64,000 bases of DNA, taken from the NCBI RefSeq assembly GCF_017676385.1, contig NZ_JAFFZN010000011.1:142484-206483 (forward strand), read 5' to 3'. Positions 7,705-16,244 of this stretch are shown in pieces. The position numbers were made by a program, and so were the translations under genes. This stretch comes from Streptomyces spirodelae (GTDB lineage Bacteria > Actinomycetota > Actinomycetes > Streptomycetales > Streptomycetaceae). The notes under the pieces were generated by a model. That model searched no databases. It saw only the letters and a program-made list of their open reading frames with translations, and had not been told where the DNA came from. Within the stretch, counting starts at the first letter, position 1; each line of letters starts with the position of its first letter.

Positions 7705-7920
7705 ATGAGGATTACGTTCGTCGGTGGCTCCACCGGCCAGGGAGGTTCACCGCGGTTGTACCGGGACGAGGAAAGCGGTGACTTCATCGTACAGGGCTAT
7801 GTGGTCAGCGACCCGGCCGATCTGACGCAGATGGAAATCCCCAGCGGTGAGACAGTCGTCCGAGTGCCCGCCTCGCTTTTCACCTACCTGCCGAAGGATG
7901 AGGCGAATGGAGTCTCTTGA
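7705..7920 (+). CDS. Small protein homologous to the extra domain of the fused DUF6879 protein
   Basis: 71 residues from ATG 7705 with GAAGGGCGG upstream. It matches the N-terminal domain of the protein at 3080-3832: ITFVGG against LRFTGT, then DFIVQGYVVSDPADL against EVVVQGRPLTDPDDI, and VVRVPASLF against VIVPREL. Its 3' end overlaps the DUF6879 gene by 14 nt, so the pair is translationally coupled. Fusion in one locus and coupling in another suggest the two domains act in a complex. No known function. Confidence 0.75.
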   Translation: MRITFVGGSTGQGGSPRLYRDEESGDFIVQGYVVSDPADLTQMEIPSGETVVRVPASLFTYLPKDEANGVS

Positions 7921-8446
7921 CGCCGAAGGCTGGGCGCGGCTGTTCAACGACTGTCAGGTATCGGCCTGCCACCTGGAAATGCGCGACCACTACGCGGTCG
8001 CAGAGGAACTGGCCGATATCGAGAAGTGGCGGGCCGGTATGTGGGGCCCCGAACAGGACGCCGAGAGCAAAGCCGGCTGGCTGGACCTGATGCGGGCCAC
8101 CACGGCGCGCGGGGTACGGATTCGCCGCACCCGCATCGTCTCAGAGCCGGTGAGCGAGTACATCCGGTTCGAGCACGAGGGAACCCCACAGAACATCGCG
8201 GCGGGGGAAGAGGTGCGCTGGCTGCCTCGGGTTCGCGCCTCCGGCCTGTCCCTGCCGGGCAACGACTGCTGGATCTTCGACCGTACGACTGTGCTGTTCA
8301 ACCATTTCACCGGGGACGGTGGCTGGGTCGGCAACGAACTGAGCACCGACCTCGACGTGGCCGAACTGTGCACAGACGCTTTTGAATCGGCCTGGAGGCT
8401 GGGCATCCCACACAGTGAATACACCGTGCCCCGGCCGGCGAGCTGA
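7907..8446 (+). CDS. DUF6879 family protein (split form)
   Basis: 179 residues from ATG 7907, with GAAGGATGAGG just upstream; the frame opens earlier but those residues are an overlap artefact. Its core is very close to the 1612-2142 copy: CHLEMRDHYAV, RIVSEPVSEYIRFEHE, RWLPRVRASGL, LPGNDCWIFD, NHFTGDG. It follows the 71-residue partner with a 14-nt overlap and precedes a formyltransferase by 34 nt. No XRE gene is adjacent here, unlike the first locus, so any regulator must act in trans or be absent. Confidence 0.8.
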   Translation: MESLDAEGWARLFNDCQVSACHLEMRDHYAVAEELADIEKWRAGMWGPEQDAESKAGWLDLMRATTARGVRIRRTRIVSEPVSEYIRFEHEGTPQNIAAGEEVRWLPRVRASGLSLPGNDCWIFDRTTVLFNHFTGDGGWVGNELSTDLDVAELCTDAFESAWRLGIPHSEYTVPRPAS

Positions 8447-8480
8447 GCACGCCGCTCCCGTTCACAAGGAGAACAGAGAG

Positions 8481-9347
8481 ATGTCGCCCCCTCTGCGCAT
8501 CGGCGTGGTCTCTTCCGGGCCCGCCGAGTTCTCCACCATCCACGTGGCTTGCACGGACGCCGGTCACCTACCGGTCGTCTATTTCTACGGCCGTTCCCTT
8601 CGCTCAGGCGGGAAGAATCTCCCCGACGCCGGTGAGACAACGGCTGCTGTTCTCGGTGCTGTGCCTCCTGGGATGGACCTGCTGCTCCCGGGGAGCGTCA
8701 ACGGCCTCGCCCTCGCGCTGCGGAGCTACCGGCTCGATCTGCTGATCGTCTTCGGCTTCGCCTGGAAGCTCCCCCCTTCCGTACTGGCGCTTCCGCGGCT
8801 TGGCGTGCTCAACATTCATGTGTCGATGCTGCCGAAGTACCGCGGACCGGCGCCGCTGCTCTGGGCGATCCGCAACGGTGACCCGAGCAGTGGCATCACC
8901 ATCCACCGGATGGACAGCGGATTCGACACCGGAAACATCCTGGCCCAGCAGGACGGAATCCGCCTCGCCGACGACATCAGCTGGACCACCTACTGCGCCG
9001 AGGCGATGCCCGTCGTCCGTGAGCTGCTCCGCACGTCGCTGGACCGGGCCGTAGCGGGAGACCAGGGCGAGCCACAGGATCACTCCCGCGCCAGCTATGC
9101 GGGGTTCATGGAAGCCGCGTTCTCCGTCATCCGCTGGTCCGACAGCGCCGACACCATCCACAACCAGGTCAGGACGCACCGCTTCATGCGGTCATCCGAC
9201 GCCCCAGTCGCCAAGCTCGGCGACACCTGGCTGCACATCATCCGCACCAGTCTCGAACCAGCCGACGGGTTCCCGGTCGTGTGCGGCGACGGGAGGCCGC
9301 TGTGGATCACGGAATCCGCGGCAGGGCGGCCGCCGGAGGAAGTGTGA
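8481..9347 (+). CDS. Formyltransferase (Fmt/hydrolase-fold) family protein
   Basis: 288 residues from ATG 8481 with AAGGAGA upstream. The N-terminal Rossmann-like domain ends in the family signature NIHVSMLPKYRGPAP, then GITIHRMDSGFDTGNIL. This supplies the catalytic Asn, His and Asp of methionyl-tRNA or sugar-nucleotide formyltransferases using 10-formyl-THF. The C-terminal part is short compared with housekeeping Fmt (about 310 residues). It sits third in an operon with two DUF6879-type genes, so it is probably a specialised enzyme rather than the genome's Fmt. The substrate cannot be deduced. Confidence 0.75.
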   Translation: MSPPLRIGVVSSGPAEFSTIHVACTDAGHLPVVYFYGRSLRSGGKNLPDAGETTAAVLGAVPPGMDLLLPGSVNGLALALRSYRLDLLIVFGFAWKLPPSVLALPRLGVLNIHVSMLPKYRGPAPLLWAIRNGDPSSGITIHRMDSGFDTGNILAQQDGIRLADDISWTTYCAEAMPVVRELLRTSLDRAVAGDQGEPQDHSRASYAGFMEAAFSVIRWSDSADTIHNQVRTHRFMRSSDAPVAKLGDTWLHIIRTSLEPADGFPVVCGDGRPLWITESAAGRPPEEV

Positions 9348-9380
9348 GGGGGTGGCCCCTGGTGGCGGCGGCCGTGGCGC

Positions 9381-10403
9381 TCAGTTCCGGCGGTTGCGGG
9401 TGAAGAGGCGGCGGAGGCCGAACCAGACGACCAGCGCTGCGATGAAGGTGGCGCCGCCCAGGGTGAGGGTGCGGTTGTCGTCGTCGGACGAGCCGTTGTC
9501 GCCGTCGCCGCCCTTGGAGGGTGACTTCGAGTCCGACTTGTCGTCGGAGGGCGGCGCCGCCTCGCCGCTGAGCCGTACCGGCTCGACGCCGCTGCTCGCG
9601 CCCTCGGAGCCGTACATCAGGGTGCGGCCGTCGGGAGCGAACGTCACCGACTCGCCCTGCCGCTGCAGTGGTACGGAAACGCTGCCGATCTTCTCCGGCT
9701 TGCCGTCGCGCCACTTGTAGCCGTACGCGCTGAAGTAGCCGCGCAGCACCAGCCGGGAGCCGTCCGGGGAGAACGCTCCGTCAGTCGCCTCGAAGTCGAC
9801 CTTCGCGACACGTGAGAAGGTGTTGACGCCCTCGGGGTTCAGCTTCTCCGGGCCCGCGTAGAGGCCGCCCTTGCCCTTGCCGCTCTTGCTGGCGATGTAG
9901 ACGCGGCCGGTCCTGGGGTGCACCATCAGCGACTCGGCGTTGCGCGGGCCGTCGGCGTAGCGGACGGTGTAGCGGGTGGGGTTCACGGTCACATCGCCGC
10001 TCAGGCGCTTGGGTTCGGGGAAGCGGTAGATCCACACTTCGAGCCACTGGCCGTCCAGGTTGTCGCCGATGTCGCCGACGTAGACGTCGCCGTCCGGGCC
10101 GATGGAGATCCCCTCGACGTCCCGGGGCTTGATCCCGTTGAGCGTCACCCGGCTGACGGTCTTTCCGGTGCGGCTGTCGACGGCGTAGACGTACGGGCCG
10201 TCGTCGGAGTCGTTGTGCGTCCAATAGATGCCCTTGTGGGCGCGGCTGGCGGCCAGACCGCTGGACTCGGTGATCCGCGAGTCGCGGATGGTGAAGCCCT
10301 GGGGCCCGTCCTCGGCGGCGGCGGGCGAGGCTGCCGTCATCGCTCCCAGCAGCACGGCAACCGCCCCGATCCCGACCCCGAACCCACGCATACGCACAGC
10401 CAT
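9381..10403 (-). CDS. Membrane-anchored secreted beta-propeller protein
   Basis: 340 residues. A signal peptide (MAVRMRGFGVGIGAVAVLL, cleavage near ASPAAAED) is followed by about 240 residues of propeller-like repeats: EGISIGPDGDVYVGDIGDN, RNAESLMVHPRTGRVYIASK, DGAFSPDGSRLVLRGY. A Ser/Asp/Lys-rich linker (about 283-312) leads to a C-terminal transmembrane helix (GGATFIAALVVWFGL) with a basic tail. It is therefore displayed on the outer membrane face. WD40-type and esterase-like propellers look alike at this level, so enzymatic activity is not claimed. It converges on the formyltransferase gene with 33 nt between. Confidence 0.75.
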   Translation of the reverse strand: MAVRMRGFGVGIGAVAVLLGAMTAASPAAAEDGPQGFTIRDSRITESSGLAASRAHKGIYWTHNDSDDGPYVYAVDSRTGKTVSRVTLNGIKPRDVEGISIGPDGDVYVGDIGDNLDGQWLEVWIYRFPEPKRLSGDVTVNPTRYTVRYADGPRNAESLMVHPRTGRVYIASKSGKGKGGLYAGPEKLNPEGVNTFSRVAKVDFEATDGAFSPDGSRLVLRGYFSAYGYKWRDGKPEKIGSVSVPLQRQGESVTFAPDGRTLMYGSEGASSGVEPVRLSGEAAPPSDDKSDSKSPSKGGDGDNGSSDDDNRTLTLGGATFIAALVVWFGLRRLFTRNRRN

Positions 10404-10461
10404 GTGCTCCAGTGTCCAGCATCACGGTGCGGCCCAGGACAAGATCCCGGAGGATGTGCGA

Positions 10462-11145
10462 ATGCGCGTTCTCTTCGTCGGCGACTCCATGACGATCGGA
10501 GCGGCCGGCGACCACACCTGGCGGTACCGGTTCTGGCAGCACCTGTGCCGTACGGTTCAGGACCGCGCGGCGTGGGAGATCGTCGGTCCTCGCACCGCCC
10601 TGCACGAGGGCAGCCACGCCTACGCCGACCCGCTCTTCCCCCACCACGCGCGGGCCCATCTCGCGGGCTGGGGCTCCGGGTGGCTGCATATGGCGCCGGT
10701 CATCCGGCAGACGGTCGCGGCGCACGATGCCGACACCCTGCTGGTCTCGCTCGGGCTGATAGACCTCGGCTTCTACACCGACCCCGAACAGACGCTCGCC
10801 AACGTCGAACTGTTCATGGCTCAGGCGCGCGCCGCCAACCCGGCGCTGCGCGCGGTGCTGCTGCCCGTCATCCCGAACATCCGCGCCGCCACCGAGCCCG
10901 AGTTCGCGGCCGTGTGCGCACGCTTCAACACCCTGCTGGCCAAGGCCGTCGCTGAGCTGTCCCAGCCGGGCTCGCCGGTGCTGCCGGCATCGGTGCCGGA
11001 GGACTGGTCGCTGGAGCGGGACACCTACGACGGCACCCACCCCTCGGCGGAGGGCGAGCACCGGCTGGCCGCCGCCTTCGCCGACGCCCTGCACCAGGCA
11101 TGGGGCGTGGGCGGCCCGTACCGCCGGAGCGCACTGGCACTCTGA
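10462..11145 (+). CDS. GDSL/SGNH-family esterase
   Basis: 227 residues from ATG 10462, with GGAGG 8 nt upstream. The SGNH signature is present: block I FVGDSMTIG with the nucleophile Ser, and a C-terminal catalytic YDGTHPSAEGEH supplying Asp and His. No signal peptide is seen, so it is probably cytoplasmic. The substrate class (ester, acyl or acetyl-sugar) cannot be told. It is divergent from the beta-propeller gene across 58 bp. Confidence 0.8.
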   Translation: MRVLFVGDSMTIGAAGDHTWRYRFWQHLCRTVQDRAAWEIVGPRTALHEGSHAYADPLFPHHARAHLAGWGSGWLHMAPVIRQTVAAHDADTLLVSLGLIDLGFYTDPEQTLANVELFMAQARAANPALRAVLLPVIPNIRAATEPEFAAVCARFNTLLAKAVAELSQPGSPVLPASVPEDWSLERDTYDGTHPSAEGEHRLAAAFADALHQAWGVGGPYRRSALAL

Positions 11146-11529
11146 CCTGCCTTGCGGGACCAGCGCGACCGGGTGCGGGCGAGTGCGGGCAAGTGCTGCT
11201 GCCTTGCTGCCAAGCATCATGAATACCGCCGAGTGCGGCAAGGGCGTCAAGTCCGGCAAGAGCTGCCAACTGCGCAGGTATCGTCAAGATCGGCAAAAAC
11301 CAGCCAGGTGGCGTACCTTTCGCGTCGGAACCCCGCGCGGGCCGCAGCGGCGGGCGGCACCGGAGCTGTCGCTGCGCCAGACTGGCGCCTTGTGCCGCGA
11401 ACACCCCCGGCGCGGCGGTTCAGAACCGCGCTGAGGGGCGCTCGCGGCATCCCCCGACTAATGCGCGCGAGCGCGCACTAAGTGCGGGAACAGTAATCGG
11501 AACCTGAGCCTCGACGCAATGCGGACCCC
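11146..11529 (+). other. Intergenic region with a TetR-type palindrome
   Basis: A stretch of 384 bp without a convincing gene. The one clear element is a 22-bp near-perfect palindrome at 11459-11480: arms TGCGCGC and GCGCGCA around GA, extended by TA...TA with one mismatch. It lies 49 bp before the tetR start codon, the usual distance for TetR autoregulation. The part before 11450 is G/C-rich with no open frame of quality. Confidence 0.6.
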
Positions 11530-12186
11530 ATGACTGCTCCACAACCGCACGGATCGGACCGACCGGCCGAACCCGCCCGTCCGCACGGATCGACCCGCCC
11601 AGGCGGACGCACCGCGCGCACCCGTGCCGCCGTACTGGCCGCAGCCTGGGAGGAGTTGGACCGCCGCGACTTCGCCTCGCTCACCATCGACCTGATCGCC
11701 CAACGCTCCGGAGTGCACGCCGCGACCATCCGGCGCCGCTGGCGGACCGTCGAAGGTGTGATCAGCGACATACTCAGCCAGCACGGCGAGACCATCCCGG
11801 TGCCCGACACCGGCAGCCTGCGCCAGGACCTGCACGCGCTCGCCCGCTCCATCGCCGACTTCTACACCCCGCCGCGCAACCAGCGCCTCGTCGAGGCCGT
11901 CGTCACGGCCGCCGTGCGCGAGCCGGGCGCCGCCGAGGTGCTGCACAACGTCTTCGGAGACCGCATCCGGCGAGTCGCCGTCATGGTGGAGCGGGCCGCC
12001 GAGCGCGGGGAGGTCGCCGCCGACACGGACGGTGAAGAGGTCATCGCCGCGCTGGGCGCCCCCTTCTACTACCGGCTGCTGATGACCCGCAGGCCCGTCG
12101 ACGCCGAGCTCGCGCACAGGAGCGCGGAGGCCGCGTATCTCGCGGCCGTCGAGGGGGTCTTCCGTACTGGGCGCCGGGCCCCGTAA
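11530..12186 (+). CDS. TetR-family transcriptional regulator
   Basis: 218 residues with a 25-residue Pro/Arg/His-rich N-terminal tail. The TetR helix-turn-helix follows (ARTRAAVLAAAWEEL, then FASLTIDLIAQRSGVHAATI and RRRWRTVEGVI, residues about 30-80). The C-terminal ligand domain is of the short TetR_C type (FYYRLLMTRRPVDAE). A 22-bp palindrome just upstream is a plausible autoregulatory operator. The downstream aldo/keto reductase gene, 161 bp away, may be a target. The stop codon lies inside a dispersed repeat. Confidence 0.85.
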   Translation: MTAPQPHGSDRPAEPARPHGSTRPGGRTARTRAAVLAAAWEELDRRDFASLTIDLIAQRSGVHAATIRRRWRTVEGVISDILSQHGETIPVPDTGSLRQDLHALARSIADFYTPPRNQRLVEAVVTAAVREPGAAEVLHNVFGDRIRRVAVMVERAAERGEVAADTDGEEVIAALGAPFYYRLLMTRRPVDAELAHRSAEAAYLAAVEGVFRTGRRAP

Positions 12187-12243
12187 GGGGCGCGGGGAAC
12201 TGCTCCCCCAGCCTCCGGCCGGGAGGTGCCCCCAAGCCACGAC
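12181..12243 (+). repeat. Dispersed 3'-end repeat, copy A
   Basis: About 63 bp beginning at the tetR stop codon (GTAAGGGGCGCGGGGAACTG...). It is nearly identical, in inverted orientation on the window, to 24122-24185. In both places it lies at or just after the 3' end of a gene and in the same sense as that gene. No coding content and no terminal repeats. Confidence 0.75.
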
Positions 12244-12347
12244 AAGCCCGCTCCCTGCAACGCGCAGCAAGGCGCACCCCTCCTCCAGCGGGCGGGCGGG
12301 GTGCAGCCCCTTGCTTCGAGTGTGCTCCAAGTGCCTAGCGTGGCGGC

Positions 12348-13346
12348 ATGGAGTACACGCAGCTCGGACGCACAGGACTGAAGGTCAGCAGGCTCGTGCT
12401 CGGCACCATGAACTTCGGGCCGCAGACGGACGAGGCCGACAGCCACGCGATCATGGACGCCGCACTGGCGGCAGGCGTCAACTTCTTCGACACCGCCAAC
12501 GCCTACGGCTGGGGCGCCAACAAGGGCCGCACCGAGAAGATCATCGGAAGCTGGTTCGCCAAGGGCGGGGGGCGGCGCGACAAGACCGTCCTGGCCACCA
12601 AGGTCTACGCCAACATGTCCCCCGACGGCGAGACCCCCTGGCCCAACCACGACAAGCTGTCCGCGCTGAACATCCGCCGCTCCGTGGAAGCCAGCCTGCG
12701 GCGCCTGGGGACCGACTACATCGACCTGTACCAGTTCCACCACGTCGACCGGGCCACGCCCTGGGACGAGATCTGGCAGGCCATGGACGTCCTCGTCCAG
12801 CAGGGCAAGGTGCTCTACGTCGGCTCCAGCAACCACGCCGGCTGGCACCTCGCGCAGGCCAACGAGACCGCGGCGCGGCGCGGCTCACTCGGGCTGGTCA
12901 GCGAGCAGTGCCTCTACAACCTCGCCGAGCGGCGCGCCGAGATGGAGGTCGTCCCGGCAGCGCAGTCGTACGGACTGGGGATCATCCCCTGGTCCCCGCT
13001 GCACGGCGGACTGCTGGGCGGCGCGCTGCGCAAGGCCCGCGAGGGCGGCGGCAGCCGTACGGGCTCGGGCCGCGCGGCCACCGCGCTGGCGGACGCCACG
13101 GTACGCGGCCAGGTCGAGGCGTACGAGAAGCTCCTCGCCGAGCACGGGCTGGAGCCGGGCGAGGTGGCACTCGCCTGGCTGCTGTCCCGGCCGGGCGTCA
13201 CGGGGCCCATCGTCGGGCCCCGGACGGCCGAGCAGCTCGACTCCGCGCTGCGCGCCGTCGAGCTGAAGCTCGACGACGGACTGCTCGCCTCGCTGGACGA
13301 GATCTTCCCCGGTCCCGGCCCCTCTCCTGAGGCGTTCGCCTGGTAG
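12348..13346 (+). CDS. Aldo/keto reductase
   Basis: 332-residue NADP-dependent oxidoreductase of the AKR superfamily (TIM barrel). The catalytic tetrad is visible: Asp and Tyr in FFDTANAYGWG, Lys in LATKVYA, His in YQFHHVDR. The cofactor loop GPRTAEQLDSAL is near the C-terminus. It resembles the IolS/YajO-type general aldehyde reductases. It lies 161 bp after tetR with the dispersed repeat between, so it may have its own promoter. Substrate unknown. Confidence 0.9.
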   Translation: MEYTQLGRTGLKVSRLVLGTMNFGPQTDEADSHAIMDAALAAGVNFFDTANAYGWGANKGRTEKIIGSWFAKGGGRRDKTVLATKVYANMSPDGETPWPNHDKLSALNIRRSVEASLRRLGTDYIDLYQFHHVDRATPWDEIWQAMDVLVQQGKVLYVGSSNHAGWHLAQANETAARRGSLGLVSEQCLYNLAERRAEMEVVPAAQSYGLGIIPWSPLHGGLLGGALRKAREGGGSRTGSGRAATALADATVRGQVEAYEKLLAEHGLEPGEVALAWLLSRPGVTGPIVGPRTAEQLDSALRAVELKLDDGLLASLDEIFPGPGPSPEAFAW

Positions 13347-13369
13347 GTCCGCTGCTCGGAGACTCCGGC

Positions 13370-13462
13370 TCAGCGGCCGCCCAGGGCCGAGGCCAGGACG
13401 ACGACGAGGAAGAGCACCACCAGCACACCCGTCACAATGCGCATTCTGGTCTTAGCGTTCAC
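13370..13462 (-). CDS. 30-residue single-span membrane peptide
   Basis: A GTG-started frame (complement of 13460-13462) encodes 30 residues: a basic head (VNAKTRMRIV) and one strongly hydrophobic helix (TGVLVVLFLVVVLASAL), ending GGR. Tiny conserved membrane proteins like this occur in Streptomyces. No clear Shine-Dalgarno is seen, and an internal ATG (MRIVTG) could be the true start. Function unknown. Confidence 0.5.
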   Translation of the reverse strand: MNAKTRMRIVTGVLVVLFLVVVLASALGGR

Positions 13463-13512
13463 GCCGACAACGGTAGCCGGGGCTCCGAGCGACTTCGTCA
13501 CGGGCCCATTCG

Positions 13513-14097
13513 TCACGGGCCGAGGGGCCAGCGCTCCAGCGGTTCGTAGCGGGGCTGCTCCCCCGGCACCCCGCTGCGCGGCGGGACGCTGCATACCAGC
13601 AGCAGCTCCCGGGCCGTCCAGCTGGAGCCGTGGAAGGGCTCCAGCTGGGCGACGTACGGGCGCAGATCGGTCGTCCGCCTGCCCTTCGCGCGGGCCAGCG
13701 TGAGGTGCGGGCGGAACGAGGGGTGCTCGTCGGGAGGGAGCAGGCCCGCGCGGCGGCCGGCGGCAGTGGTGGCCGCCGCCAGCTTCTTGAGGGCTTCGCG
13801 GTCGGCGTCCGCCATGTGCAGGCCCGCCCACAGGGCGCGGTCCCCGAAGCGGCCGCCCCCTGCGAGGCGCGCCGGGACGGGGCCGGGCGCCCTTCCCGCT
13901 GCGCGGGCCAGACGGGTGGTGAGGTCGGCCCTCTTCTCGTCGTCCACCTCGCCGTAGAAGCTCAGCGTGAAGTGCCAGCTTTCCGGCTGCGTCCAGCGGA
14001 GCGCGTCCGCGCCGGGCAGCCCTTTGAGGGCGTCGACGGCCCGCTCCAGTTCCCTGGCCGCGTCCGGTGGGGGCCACAGTGCTGCGAACAGTCTCAT
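13513..14097 (-). CDS. thpR: RNA 2',3'-cyclic phosphodiesterase
   Basis: 194 residues from ATG 14097 (MRLFAALWPPP). Both HxTx signatures of the 2H phosphoesterase fold are present: HFTLSFYG and HLTLARAKG. This is the standard ThpR/LigT architecture and length. The enzyme opens 2',3'-cyclic phosphates and can join tRNA halves in vitro. The frame extends upstream to 14166 but those residues are not family-like. It lies 65 bp downstream of the MFS gene on the same strand. Confidence 0.9.
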   Translation of the reverse strand: MRLFAALWPPPDAARELERAVDALKGLPGADALRWTQPESWHFTLSFYGEVDDEKRADLTTRLARAAGRAPGPVPARLAGGGRFGDRALWAGLHMADADREALKKLAAATTAAGRRAGLLPPDEHPSFRPHLTLARAKGRRTTDLRPYVAQLEPFHGSSWTARELLLVCSVPPRSGVPGEQPRYEPLERWPLGP

Positions 14098-14162
14098 GGG
14101 TGCGCAGCCTGCCACGGGTGCGTACGTTCGTCGGCGTCCGCGGGCCGGGTTGTGCCCAACCA

Positions 14163-15671
14163 TCACGCCGGCTCCCTCACCTCCGTGCGGGGCACGAACC
14201 GAAGGTGCGGCTCCCCCCGCCGGAGGCTCACCGCAGGGCGCAGTCCGGCGAGGCGGGCGAGGACCAGTGCGACGGCCACAGCAGCGACCGCGGAGATCAG
14301 GCCACCGGCGACAAAGCCGGTACGAGCGCCCCAGGTGTCGGTGATCCAGCCCATGATCGGGCCGCCGATGGGCGTACCGCCCACGAAGACCATCATGAAC
14401 AGGCTCATCACCCTGCCGCGCATCGCCGGGTCGGAGGCGAGCTGGACGCTGGAATTGGCGGTGACGTTGAACGTCAGGCCCGCCAGTCCGATCGGCGCCA
14501 TGAGAGCGGCGAACAGCCAGTACGAGGGTGAGAGGGAGGCGACGATCTCCAGTACGCCGAAGACCAGCGCGGCGCCGACCATCAGCCGCATCCGGGACTG
14601 TCCGCGCCGGGCCGCCAGCAGCGCTCCGGCCACGGAGCCGACGGCCATCAGGAAGTTGAGGGTGCCGTAGGTGCCCGCGCCCGCGTGGAAGACGTCACTG
14701 GTGAAGGCCGTGAGCCAGATCGGGAAGTTGAAGCCGAACGTGCCGATGAAGCCCACCAGCACGATCGGCCACAGCAGCTCCGGGTGCCCGCCGACATAGC
14801 GCAGGCCCTCGCGGAGCTGGCCCTTGCCGCGCCGCACGGGCTTGCTGGTGTGCAGCTCACCGGGGCGCATCAGCAGCAGGCCGATGAGGGGTGCGCCGAA
14901 GGACAGGCCGTTGATCAGGAACGCCCAGCCGCCGCCGACGGCTGAGATCAGTACGCCCGCGACGGCCGGGCCGACCAGCCGGGCGCTCTGGAAGTTCGCG
15001 GAGTTGAGCGAGACGGCGTTGCGTATCTGGGCCGGACCGACCATCTCGGAGACGAAGGTCTGCCGGGTCGGGTTGTCCAGGACAGTGGCCAGGCCGAGAG
15101 CGAAGGCGAGCGCGTAGACGTGCATGACCTGCACGTTCCCGCTCAGTGTGAGCACCGCCAGCACCAGCCCTATGACGCCCATGGTCGACTGGGTGACGAA
15201 GAGCAGCTTGCGCTTGGAGCAGCGGTCGGCGATGACGCCGCCGTACAGCCCGAACAGCAGCATGGGGAGGAACTGGAGAGCCGTGGTGATGCCGACAGCG
15301 GTGGAGGAGCCGGTGAGGCTGTGCACCAGCCAGTCCTGGGCGATGCGCTGCATCCAGGTACCGGTATTGGAGACGGCCTGGCCCATCGCGAACAGGCGGT
15401 AGTTGCGGATCTTCAGGGAGCTGAACATCGAAGGCTTCGAGGACTTCGCAGGCTCCGAGGACTGCGAGGGCTGCGAGGGCTGCGAGGACTGCGAGGGCTC
15501 GGCGGACTCAGCGGCGGCGCCGCGTCGGTCGCCATGGCCGACCGATGCCTGGCCGGCCGGTGCCTGGCCGACCGTTCCCCGACCGGCCGCTCCCTGGTCG
15601 GTTGTCCTGATGTTGTCGTCGTCGGCTGTCGATGGTGCGGGTGCGGAGTCTGCTCCGTGGCCCGTACTCAA
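14163..15671 (-). CDS. MFS exporter (MFS_3/EntS-like)
   Basis: 502 residues from TTG 15671, with AGGAGG upstream. The first ~80 residues are a cytoplasmic low-complexity tail rich in SQPSQ/SEP units. Then come 12 predicted helices starting at MFSSLKIRNYRLF, with the MFS motif A-like loop GGVIADRCSKRKLLFV and the hallmark NTGTWMQRIAQDWLV of this exporter group. It follows the MarR gene by 33 nt, so it is probably the transporter that MarR controls. Substrate unknown. Confidence 0.85.
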   Translation of the reverse strand: MSTGHGADSAPAPSTADDDNIRTTDQGAAGRGTVGQAPAGQASVGHGDRRGAAAESAEPSQSSQPSQPSQSSEPAKSSKPSMFSSLKIRNYRLFAMGQAVSNTGTWMQRIAQDWLVHSLTGSSTAVGITTALQFLPMLLFGLYGGVIADRCSKRKLLFVTQSTMGVIGLVLAVLTLSGNVQVMHVYALAFALGLATVLDNPTRQTFVSEMVGPAQIRNAVSLNSANFQSARLVGPAVAGVLISAVGGGWAFLINGLSFGAPLIGLLLMRPGELHTSKPVRRGKGQLREGLRYVGGHPELLWPIVLVGFIGTFGFNFPIWLTAFTSDVFHAGAGTYGTLNFLMAVGSVAGALLAARRGQSRMRLMVGAALVFGVLEIVASLSPSYWLFAALMAPIGLAGLTFNVTANSSVQLASDPAMRGRVMSLFMMVFVGGTPIGGPIMGWITDTWGARTGFVAGGLISAVAAVAVALVLARLAGLRPAVSLRRGEPHLRFVPRTEVREPA

Positions 15672-15704
15672 AGCGGCGTCGCCTCCTGTTCCGGTTCGTG
15701 CTCC

Positions 15705-16244
15705 TTACAGATGTGCCAGCTTCTCCAGTACCGGCGCGGCGGCGCGCAGCGTCGCCCACTCGTCCTCGTCCAGCTCCTGTACCAGTTCGGTCAGCCAGGC
15801 GTTCCGCTTCTCGCGGGCCGCGGCCAGCATGGATTCGGCCTGTTCGGTCTGGGTGACCACCTTCTGCCGGCGGTCCTCGGGGTGCGCGTCCAGCCGGACC
15901 AGCCCCTTGGCCTCCAGCATCGCGACGATGCGCGTCATCGAAGGCGGCTGCACATGTTCCTTGCGGGCCAGCTCGCTGGGGGTGGCCGAGCCGCAGCGGG
16001 CGAGGGTGCCGAGCACGGACATCTCCGTGGGGCTGAGCGACTCGTCGACGCGCTGGTGTTTCAGCCGTCGGGAGAGGCGCATCACCGCGGCACGGAGCGC
16101 GTTGACGGCGTCCTTGTCCTGCTGCGTGTCCTGCTGTTCGTCCCGCTGCTCGGCATGCTGTTCGGCCGGCGGATCGTCGAGCTGGTCGAGGGCACCCGGC
16201 AGGGGCCCGTCCGCGAAGCGCGGAGCGGGGAGCTGTTCCGACAT
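15705..16244 (-). CDS. MarR-family regulator
   Basis: 179 residues with a Gln/Asp-rich N-terminal tail (HAEQRDEQQDTQQDKD) and a winged helix-turn-helix: LSPTEMSVLGTLARC, TPSELARKEHVQPPSMTRIV, then the wing GLVRLDAHPEDRRQKVV. MarR proteins usually repress themselves and an adjacent exporter, and here the MFS gene follows in the same operon. An inverted repeat TAGTC(C/T)TTAG begins at the start codon. Confidence 0.9.
   Translation of the reverse strand: MSEQLPAPRFADGPLPGALDQLDDPPAEQHAEQRDEQQDTQQDKDAVNALRAAVMRLSRRLKHQRVDESLSPTEMSVLGTLARCGSATPSELARKEHVQPPSMTRIVAMLEAKGLVRLDAHPEDRRQKVVTQTEQAESMLAAAREKRNAWLTELVQELDEDEWATLRAAAPVLEKLAHL

Noticed and set aside
9781..11259. Long minus-strand frame across the beta-propeller and GDSL genes
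   Set aside because: It overlaps two genes with clear signatures in the correct frames and codes Arg/Gly/Pro-rich text.
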